Positions 20,645 to 26,198 of a DNA stretch of 26,198 nt are shown here, one piece after another. The position numbers were made by a program, and so were the translations under genes. Every line of letters begins with the position of its first letter. The stretch's first letter is position 1. The notes below the pieces were generated by a model. It did no database searches. It had not been told where the DNA came from and saw nothing but the letters and a program-made list of their open reading frames with translations. This DNA is from a virus, in the IMG/VR virus record IMGVR_UViG_3300025137_000245, positions 1-26,198 of that record. One strand, written 5' to 3'.

Positions 20645-20920
20645 TTAGTGTGCAGTTGTCGCTGCATTGGGTACTTCAATTGAAGGTAAATTGTCGTACG
20701 TATCAAACGGTACGTCGATCCACCCTGTTTTGCCTTCAGCATTTAAACAAATTTGTAAACGCACTTCTTGGTCATTATGTACCATATCAAATACAACAGG
20801 ATATAACATTTCTTCAAACACAGCTACATCTTCTGTCCAAATAGAACGATTACGGTTTGTCTTTATTGCAACTTCATTAGCTGAAGTTAATGAATGTTTA
20901 GTAAAATATTTTACCTGCAT
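20645..20920 (-). CDS. Hypothetical protein, 91 residues
   Basis: The ATG 20920-20918 (MQVKYFTKHSLTSANEVAIK) has AGAAAGGAG five bases upstream; a GTG at 20926 lies within that site. The product is acidic with alternating hydrophobic residues (EVRLQICLNAEGKTGWIDVP), probably beta-rich. No family is recognised. It heads the operon that runs through DUF932 into the hypermodification cluster. Confidence 0.65.
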   Translation of the reverse strand: MQVKYFTKHSLTSANEVAIKTNRNRSIWTEDVAVFEEMLYPVVFDMVHNDQEVRLQICLNAEGKTGWIDVPFDTYDNLPSIEVPNAATTAH

Positions 20921-20954
20921 GGTCACTCCTTTCTGTGTGTTAACCTTGCCATAC

Positions 20955-20984
20955 TATATATACACAAGCCGTTTATATTGATAA
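20955..20984 (-). promoter_or_regulatory. Sigma70-like promoter before the DUF932/hypermodification operon
   Basis: Minus-strand TTATCA (20984-20979), then after 17-18 bases ATATAT/TATATA (20961-20955), with AAATAAAGC upstream of the -35. The same architecture is seen at 10334, 11501 and 8281. It lies in the 85-base gap after the helicase gene and would drive 20920 to at least 18566. Confidence 0.55.
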
Positions 20985-21005
20985 GCTTTATTTGTTCTTA
21001 TTTGT

Positions 21006-22523
21006 TCAATAGGGCAAAGCATAACCCTGACTAAACATCGGGTGTATCAAATGTAGCTTTTGTTTTGCTCTTGTAAGGCCAACATAAAAAACCCTTGCTT
21101 CATCATCTTCATAACCCTTTATTTTTCTCCACATAGAATAAGGTCTACGCATTGTATCTGTTAAAAGCATTACATTGTTAGCTTGAGCTCCTTTTGCAGA
21201 ATGTATGGTTGAAATCCTTAAACGTGGTACAGTTGTCAGGCTTTCGCCTTTACGCAAGCAAGCTCTAATATAAACCCTATCTCTGCTACTTATTTTGCCT
21301 AATCCTTTATCCCAAGGCAGACTGTGTAATAAACCATGATTTTGCTGTAGCTCTTCTATAGAATAAAACACCCCTTCTTGACCATCAGGCATTGTTTTAA
21401 ATCCGTAAGCTATTTGCGAGTTTAATAACATTTGTTTGTACACTAACCGCACTTGATCTACATTTAATTTATTGCCTTCGCGTAAAGATTCCCATAACCT
21501 AACTGATTCTATTACCTTACTATCTATACTGGTTGAGCCATTGTATATATACAGGTGTCCCCTACGCCTAACTTCTTCTTCAATTTGTTGAGCTCCACGA
21601 GTAGTTCGGCTAAGTAACAACCAATCTCCATCAGCAAGGTTTACCTCTTCAGAATGGCGATGCCAAAATATATCACCATTTTCATCTCTTGGTTTAAAAG
21701 TTTTTTCTCTTCTGCCAACTATCTTTTGTATAACTTTACTGCTCAATGTATGGTGTGAAGTAGGAATACGATAACTTTGGTTTAATAAAGTTACTTCGCC
21801 TTCTAAACCAATAAAATGCTCTACATCTGCTCCTGCGTAACGAAAAATAGCTTGGTCATCATCACCTGCAACATAACAAACCTTACTGTTCTTTTCTAAC
21901 ATTCGCACCATTTCCCATTGTAAAGGGGATAGATCTTGGGCTTCATCAATAAAAACAATCTCTAATTTAGGGCAAAGCTCTTGCTCTACAAATAACTCCA
22001 ACATACCTGCGTAATCTTGCAACCCATAAGATCTTTTCCAATGTGCTAACCCTCTGTCCACATAATCTACCCTCGCCCAATCTGTTTTTAGAGGAACAAT
22101 ACTTTCATTATAAATTTTCCTCAAAGGTTTTCTTAATATTCTTGCAATGTTTATGATTTCTAAAAATTTATCGCCATAACCAAAATCTTTATATGGACCT
22201 TGCTCTACCTGTGAGCCGCTGTAAAACCTACCGATCTTTAACCAATCTGCCGCTTCTTGGTATTTTTCAGGTGTCATAACCTGTGAGTGAGTCAGCCCTG
22301 CTCTTAAAAAAGCAAGACTGTGTAATGTTCTAAAGTATGGCAGTTCTTTTTTAGAAAGGTTAAATTGTGTGCAAGCTCTGTCTATTGCTTCCTCTGCGGC
22401 TCTTCTTGTAAAAGCAAAATAGCCTATTCTATCTGGTGGAACGCCTGATGTAAGGTACTGTTCAACAAGGTTAATTAATCTTGTTGTTTTGCCTGTTCCA
22501 GGAGGACCGAGTACTACTTTCAT
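21006..22523 (-). CDS. UvrD/Rep-like SF1 DNA helicase
   Basis: 505 residues; a 3'-5' DNA helicase. The motifs are in order: GPPGTGKT (6-13, Walker A), FAFTRRAAEEA (motif Ia region), YFRTLHSLA, FIDEAQDLSPLQ (Walker B, D193/E194), VAGDDDQAIFRYAGAD (motif III), LNQSYRIP (motif IV), ISTIHSAKGAQANNVML (motif V) and VFYVGLTRAKQKL (motif VI). It is shorter than cellular UvrD (about 720), with reduced accessory domains, as is common in phages. The ATG shares one base with the primase stop (TAATG), so primase and helicase are made together and probably act at the same fork or origin. Confidence 0.93.
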   Translation of the reverse strand: MKVVLGPPGTGKTTRLINLVEQYLTSGVPPDRIGYFAFTRRAAEEAIDRACTQFNLSKKELPYFRTLHSLAFLRAGLTHSQVMTPEKYQEAADWLKIGRFYSGSQVEQGPYKDFGYGDKFLEIINIARILRKPLRKIYNESIVPLKTDWARVDYVDRGLAHWKRSYGLQDYAGMLELFVEQELCPKLEIVFIDEAQDLSPLQWEMVRMLEKNSKVCYVAGDDDQAIFRYAGADVEHFIGLEGEVTLLNQSYRIPTSHHTLSSKVIQKIVGRREKTFKPRDENGDIFWHRHSEEVNLADGDWLLLSRTTRGAQQIEEEVRRRGHLYIYNGSTSIDSKVIESVRLWESLREGNKLNVDQVRLVYKQMLLNSQIAYGFKTMPDGQEGVFYSIEELQQNHGLLHSLPWDKGLGKISSRDRVYIRACLRKGESLTTVPRLRISTIHSAKGAQANNVMLLTDTMRRPYSMWRKIKGYEDDEARVFYVGLTRAKQKLHLIHPMFSQGYALPY

Positions 22524-24046
22524 TAAATCACATCTTCTCCTGCAGGTAAAGAGGGCAGGGGCATTTGCGAATCATCTATTTGGAAAAAGTCTTGTGGCAA
22601 AGACCATACATGAATACCTTTACCCCTTACTCGCCAAAACATTTTTTCAGCCTGTAGGTCTTGTAATCGTAATGTTATTTTGTTTGAAGTGTAATGGTTA
22701 AAATCATTTACAGATAAATGTTTCTTAATATCTTTTACTTGGAAAAACACTTTATCTTCTACCCAAACGGCTACCCCTTGTAAAATGTCCTCACGCTCTT
22801 CTCCTTTAGCTCTTTCACAAGCAAAAGCATTTAACAAATCTTCAAACTCACCTTTGAAAGTTGCATCAGGTGGTACTTCAACAATAGCAACATTGTCTAA
22901 CAAAGTTTGTATTCTAGTTTGCCAAGCCCTTTGATTTATAGCTACAGGAAATTTATTTATCTGTGCTACGCATTCTTTCTGAAACTGTATCTGGCTTGTT
23001 AATCCGCTAGTGGTTAACTCTAACCTAGCACCATCTACATTTAAAATCCATATAGGTGGGTCGCCATCTATTTTAGTTAAGCTGGACATATCACTGCCTA
23101 CGCCACTTGGACCAACCCCGAACTTTCGTAATTTACAAACCTCTTTATCACAAAAAGGTTTTATAGGTTGGTCGTCGCACTTGTAAAAGTAATCTTTCTT
23201 TTTAAGCTGTCTTATAACTGCACCAACTTCATTGTGACTTAACGGAGGGTGAAGGTAATCTATATTATATCTTTGTACTAAGCTTTCCCAATTAGTTTCA
23301 TCAAACAAACGTGCATATACTCCTAAATTAAATAGGGCGTTGTTTCTAGAACCTTCGCCAAATCCTTTACTACATAGGTGTTGTAAGCAAGGCGGACCTT
23401 CTTCTAAAACGCCTTCCTTAGTTCCAAAGTTAGTATTCAACTCATAAAACTTTTCTGGTTTCATTATAAACCGTTTACAGTGTTGTATGAACTGCTCTGT
23501 ATTTAAAGCTTCACCTTTAGTATCAAAAGCATATCGTGTAGAGCTGTCTGATCCGTGATAGGGCATATTTAAAAAGTTGCCTGTATCACCCCTGTCTAAT
23601 AAAATAGTTGTTTGTTTAGGGAATATCTCACTACCTGCAAAACCCAGAGCCGCACTTAACTCTGTCATTTTCCTTTGCATATCTTCTGCTTCAACTGTTT
23701 CGTTTACAAATAGCCAAACATGAGCTCCTCCACTTTTAGTTCTACCAACTACAGCAGGGATTTTGTTTTCTTTTAACTTGGCTACTAAATCTTTATGGCT
23801 AACCGCGTAATCGTCTATATCAATAGCACCCCATTGACATTTGTTATCACTGCGTATAGGAATTATACCTAAACCAACTCCACCTTTTAAATGCTCTTGC
23901 CACATCTCTATAGTGGTTGGCTCTCTTAATATTTTGGCACTACCCTGTTTTTTGCCATCACTTGCTCGGTTATTTTTTACTACAAATGTTCCATGAGCTA
24001 TATCGCTACCTTTGAACAAATTGTAAAACTCTTCTGCTAATGACAC
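22523..24046 (-). CDS. AEP-superfamily DNA primase / primase-polymerase
   Basis: 507 residues, GTG start with AGAGG five bases upstream. The N-terminal catalytic domain has the archaeo-eukaryotic primase set: WGAIDIDDY (metal-binding D76 and D78), TKSGGAHVWLFV (S-x-x-x-H, H109) and FPKQ...GNFLNMPYHG. This resembles the primase domain of TOTE-type and phage PrimPol proteins. After a linker come Cys220/Cys225 and a cluster Cys290-Cys299-Cys304 in KCDDQPIKPFCDKEVCKLRK, an arrangement seen in related primases and possibly holding zinc or an iron-sulphur cluster. The remaining C-terminus (about 330-507) is a winged-helix-like or helicase-binding region I cannot name. It would start DNA synthesis for PolA. 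Its leader can form alternative hairpins (24051-24170). Confidence 0.85.
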   Translation of the reverse strand: MSLAEEFYNLFKGSDIAHGTFVVKNNRASDGKKQGSAKILREPTTIEMWQEHLKGGVGLGIIPIRSDNKCQWGAIDIDDYAVSHKDLVAKLKENKIPAVVGRTKSGGAHVWLFVNETVEAEDMQRKMTELSAALGFAGSEIFPKQTTILLDRGDTGNFLNMPYHGSDSSTRYAFDTKGEALNTEQFIQHCKRFIMKPEKFYELNTNFGTKEGVLEEGPPCLQHLCSKGFGEGSRNNALFNLGVYARLFDETNWESLVQRYNIDYLHPPLSHNEVGAVIRQLKKKDYFYKCDDQPIKPFCDKEVCKLRKFGVGPSGVGSDMSSLTKIDGDPPIWILNVDGARLELTTSGLTSQIQFQKECVAQINKFPVAINQRAWQTRIQTLLDNVAIVEVPPDATFKGEFEDLLNAFACERAKGEEREDILQGVAVWVEDKVFFQVKDIKKHLSVNDFNHYTSNKITLRLQDLQAEKMFWRVRGKGIHVWSLPQDFFQIDDSQMPLPSLPAGEDVI

Positions 24047-24050
24047 TGTT

Positions 24051-24170
24051 ACCTCTCTTTCTAATTAAAGTAGAGGTTGCCTAGTGTTTAGATGAAACCC
24101 ATAAACATGAATTAATGTGAATAACCTTTTCCTAGGCAACCTCCGCAGTATGGGGTCTCGACTCCCCATA
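24051..24170 (-). promoter_or_regulatory. Structured leader of the primase gene with alternative hairpins
   Basis: In the 143-base gap 24047-24189 the transcript can form: (1) TATGGGG/CCCCATA, 7 bp with an 8-base loop (24149-24170), extendable by CAG/CTG with a bulge; (2) a perfect 12-bp stem GAGGTTGCCTAG/CTAGGCAACCTC closing a 47-base loop (24132-24143 with 24073-24084); (3) ACCTCT with AGAGGT (24077-24072 with 24056-24051), extended by TTT/AAA, which covers the ribosome site of the primase. Stems 2 and 3 share the ACCTC bases and exclude each other. This is a translational-switch layout; the trigger is unknown. Confidence 0.55.
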
Positions 24171-24189
24171 GCTGTCCTGTATTGCCTAC

Positions 24190-24999
24190 TTAAAATGGTA
24201 TTTCATCATCCATAGGCCGTGTGGCATTAGCACTTTTTTCTTGTGCTGTTACTTCTCCTGCTTTTACAGAAAGGGCAAACGATACGGCAGTTTCAAACAA
24301 GCTTGTATCTGCGGCATTATCTAAATCTAATTGTCTTTTTCTTTTAATAGAAAAACCAAACCAATCCCCCTTGGAATTTTTCTCTTGCACAGAAGTTAAT
24401 GTCCATATTTGTGACATCAATGGCATTGTATAAATTGTGCCGTCTGCTTTTTTACCTGTAAAAGCTTGGGCATTTGACAGCCAACTACGAGACTTTTTAA
24501 GCTGTGATGAAGCCATAGGTATAAGTACCCTTTGCGGACCAAGGTTTTCATGTATCATTAAACTGAAAAACTGTGCTGTGTTAGCCAAAATATTTCCATT
24601 AGGTAATAACTCTTGGAAAATGTTTGGGTCTGGGTGTGGCTTTACAGTGCTGACAATAGGGTCGTTTGGTAAATAAGAACCTTTAAAACCGCCACCTTGG
24701 TCTCTGGGAACCCATTCATTGTACCGCCTATTATAATGGCAAGCAATTACATCAATGCCTTTAATACCATCGTACCCTTCCCCCAATACTGAGTTGAAAA
24801 ACATTCCTGGTTTGAGCCCGTCAATATATTCAGGGCTTCGCTCCATTGCCTGTGGTGATTTAGTATCTAATATTCTTAAAAAAGGTATAGCAAGATCTTC
24901 TGCTTGTACCTCTGAAAATCCTGCATTGCCATACTCTTCAAATGATGCTGTGGCAACAGCAGTGTTTTTTGGTTTGGTTAACTCACTTTTATTAGCCAT
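24190..24999 (-). CDS. Single-stranded DNA-binding-like protein with SSB-type acidic tip
   Basis: 269 residues. The extreme C-terminus is MDDEIPF, almost identical to the conserved tip of bacterial SSB (DDDIPF) through which SSB recruits its partners. The body (SEVQAEDLAIPFLRILDTKS, then EYIDGLKPGMFFNSVLGEGY, VIACHYNRRYNEWVPRDQGG, FSLMIHENLGPQRVLIPMAS, WFGFSIKRKRQL) is a conserved phage family with a predicted beta core and is often left unnamed. I infer an ssDNA-binding protein from the tip plus the position just before primase and helicase. It is not a canonical OB-fold SSB by length. Ribosome site AGAGGAG. Confidence 0.7.
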   Translation of the reverse strand: MANKSELTKPKNTAVATASFEEYGNAGFSEVQAEDLAIPFLRILDTKSPQAMERSPEYIDGLKPGMFFNSVLGEGYDGIKGIDVIACHYNRRYNEWVPRDQGGGFKGSYLPNDPIVSTVKPHPDPNIFQELLPNGNILANTAQFFSLMIHENLGPQRVLIPMASSQLKKSRSWLSNAQAFTGKKADGTIYTMPLMSQIWTLTSVQEKNSKGDWFGFSIKRKRQLDLDNAADTSLFETAVSFALSVKAGEVTAQEKSANATRPMDDEIPF

Positions 25000-25009
25000 G
25001 TTCGCTCCT

Positions 25010-25564
25010 CTAGCTTTTTGGTTTATCTATTTTGGTTTTTTCACCTATGTAGATGTTGAACAGATCAGCAGGTATTTCCACACCCTTTTCTGATTCTGTC
25101 TTAATCCACCCTTTCAACGTCATGGGTTCTACCCACTTTCTTGTATTAAAAGATTCGCCTTCTTCTTCTAATTTCTTTTGGAACTCGTCAGCTTTAGCTT
25201 CCTGTCCACGCACAAAATTCACAGCCACTACATTTTTAATTAAATCGCCATGATTATTGTTTATCAGCCAATCGAATGCTTCTTGCGTTTTTTCTTTTGA
25301 AACAGAACCATTGTAAAACTTTTTTATCTCAATCTTAGAACCATCGTTCATAGTAAAGTCTTTCATGTTGTTTTCGTGCATAGCGGCAGGTAAAAGATCT
25401 TCTTGTATTTTTCTAAGGTCTTTTTTAGTTTCTTTTACTTCTGCTTCTAAACTGGCTACTTTGTTTTCTAAAATAAGTTGTTGGTGGGCTAAAGAGCTTA
25501 CTAAGCTCAAACCCTTTTGGTCTGTTTGCGTTAATTGACTTGCAATATTTTCAAAACTATTCAT
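25010..25564 (-). CDS. Conserved phage protein of the replication module
   Basis: 184 residues. The N-terminal 60 residues form a coiled coil (LILENKVASLEAEVKETKKD), followed by LLPAAMHENNMKDFTMNDGS, KIEIKKFYNGSVSKEKTQEA, FDWLINNNHGDLIKNVVAV, a charged linker, VEPMTLKGWIKTESEKGVEI and LFNIYIGEKTKI. This is a recurring phage family, usually next to an SSB-like gene and a small protein as here. I know no proven function; a helper of single-strand binding or recombination is plausible from the constant gene order. AGGAG precedes the ATG at 25564, which overlaps the upstream stop by 8 bases. Confidence 0.72.
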   Translation of the reverse strand: MNSFENIASQLTQTDQKGLSLVSSLAHQQLILENKVASLEAEVKETKKDLRKIQEDLLPAAMHENNMKDFTMNDGSKIEIKKFYNGSVSKEKTQEAFDWLINNNHGDLIKNVVAVNFVRGQEAKADEFQKKLEEEGESFNTRKWVEPMTLKGWIKTESEKGVEIPADLFNIYIGEKTKIDKPKS

Positions 25565-25886
25565 TACTATCTCCTGGTCGGTAATTTAGGTCAGCCTGCA
25601 AAGGAAAGTATTTGCCTTCTTGCCTATCCCATTTTAACATTTTAAATTTACCAGAATTATTACGCGCTGCGATAGCAGAAGCTAAAGCAATAGCTGTAGG
25701 GTCTCCTGCCAATAGCAAGTAATCTTCATCATTAAATTTGCTAAGTTTTCTGGTAATTCTTCTTATTGTAGGTTGTGTGGAAAGTGTTGCCTGTTCACCT
25801 ACAGGTAATAGTATTTCTATATTCCCAAAGCTTGTAGCATCTGTAATGTCTCTGCCACGCATTTCTTGGGTTATGTAAACGGTCAT
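25557..25886 (-). CDS. Conserved phage protein, 109 residues
   Basis: The ATG 25886-25884 (MTVYITQEMRGRDITDATSF) has GGAG six bases upstream; a GTG at 25898 lies before it. Blocks GNIEILLPVGEQATLSTQPT, DEDYLLLAGDPTAIALASAI and FKMLKWDRQEGKYFPLQADL recur in many phage replication modules upstream of the coiled-coil/SSB-like pair. No function is known to me. It is the first gene after the right-hand control region, so it probably heads the replication transcript. Confidence 0.75.
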   Translation of the reverse strand: MTVYITQEMRGRDITDATSFGNIEILLPVGEQATLSTQPTIRRITRKLSKFNDEDYLLLAGDPTAIALASAIAARNNSGKFKMLKWDRQEGKYFPLQADLNYRPGDSNE

Positions 25887-25968
25887 GTCTCTCTCCACAT
25901 GGTGTTAAGTATTTAGTTGTAGCATGGGAAACAAAAATTATAAAGCAAAAAATAATCTAAAAACTTCG

Positions 25969-26120
25969 ACTTTATATAATAGGGCAAATATCGCGTGTAG
26001 TAAAAACTCTTTTTAACGTACAGATTTTTTCGCGTAGACCCGAGATATCTGATATCGTATATTCTAAGATCGTAAAAACGAATTTCACTGTTCGTTAAAA
26101 TTCCCCCTATATAGCAAAGT
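25969..26120. promoter_or_regulatory. Right-hand control region, duplicate of the one upstream of terS
   Basis: This gene-free region upstream of the replication module holds ACTTTATATAATAGGG on the plus strand (25969-25984), GAGATATCTGATAT (26042-26055), AAAAACGAATTTCA (26074-26087) and, on the minus strand, ACTTTGCTATATAGGGG (26120-26104). The order and approximate distances match 8901-9116. The minus-strand copy is placed to start transcripts running into the gene at 25886. It is a candidate promoter or replication origin. The rest of 25899-26198 holds no gene. Confidence 0.58.
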
Positions 26121-26127
26121 TATCTTA

Positions 26128-26198
26128 CAACAGGAATACATAACACAGCTATAGGTTAGACAACAGGAATACATAACACAGCTATAGGTTAGACAACA
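26128..26198. repeat. 33-bp tandem repeat at the window edge
   Basis: The unit beginning CAACAGGAATACATAACACA and ending GCTATAGGTTAGA occurs perfectly twice (26128-26160 and 26161-26193), and the first five bases of a third copy reach the edge (26194-26198). The copies have no mismatch. Next to a control region this suggests iterons of an origin or a promoter/operator array; it may also be where an assembly stopped because of the repeat. Confidence 0.95.

Noticed and set aside
24149-24170. A GGGG-TCTCGACT-CCCC hairpin that looks like the T arm of a tRNA or tmRNA
   Set aside because: The loop has eight bases instead of seven, and no acceptor, D or anticodon arm can be drawn on either strand; it fits better as part of the primase leader.
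150-25253. Many plus-strand open frames of 60-112 codons
   Set aside because: All lie opposite well-supported minus-strand genes, lack consistent ribosome sites and encode low-complexity or Ser/Leu-rich products typical of antisense shadows.

Overview
The window is an AT-rich piece of a tailed double-stranded DNA phage (Caudoviricetes), almost certainly from an aquatic, probably marine, bacterial virus. All convincing genes lie on the minus strand, packed with 1-46 base overlaps and phage-style spacing. There is a terminase pair, a large P22-like portal, a family A DNA polymerase, a primase, a UvrD-type helicase and many small phage orphans. The Lys/Gly-rich proteins at the left edge resemble those common in marine viral metagenomes. 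The portal type suggests a podovirus, but capsid, tail and lysis genes lie outside the window. The host cannot be fixed from sequence.

Read in the direction of transcription (right to left), the window starts with a control region (25899-26198) that ends in a 33-bp tandem repeat. Next comes a replication and nucleotide module (25886 to 9289): two conserved phage proteins, an SSB-like protein with an SSB-type acidic tip, an AEP primase, an SF1 helicase, a DUF932 protein, a DNA-base-hypermodification-family protein, a glycosyltransferase, a thymidylate synthase/dUMP hydroxymethylase homologue, an FkbM methyltransferase, several small proteins, PolA with Leu at the 762-equivalent position, an HD phosphohydrolase and a run of small orphans. 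A strong intrinsic terminator (9202-9249) closes this module. A second copy of the control region follows (about 8901-9116). Then comes the packaging module: small terminase, small genes, a PD-(D/E)XK-like nuclease, two paralogous orphan proteins in separate units, large terminase, portal and small basic proteins.

The most interesting system is the cluster at 15842-19516. A TS-family enzyme, a stand-alone relative of the 5-hmdU DNA kinase helical/aGPT-PPlase (amino acid:DNA transferase) family, a glycosyltransferase and an FkbM methyltransferase are all translationally coupled or adjacent. The simplest inference is that this phage hypermodifies thymidine in its DNA, possibly with a methylated sugar. 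The HD phosphohydrolase and PolA would then be nucleotide-pool and polymerase partners. No 5-hmdU kinase is visible in the window.

The non-coding DNA is also rich. Several leaders share a host-like TTRTCA-N17-TATAAT promoter followed by an AGAAAGGA ribosome site. Two leaders (before the DUF6876 gene and before the primase gene) can form mutually exclusive hairpins that hide or free the ribosome site. A motif ACTTTRTATAATAGGG brackets both control regions as inverted copies. The two paralogous orphan genes each have their own promoter with upstream TCGTCAA repeats.
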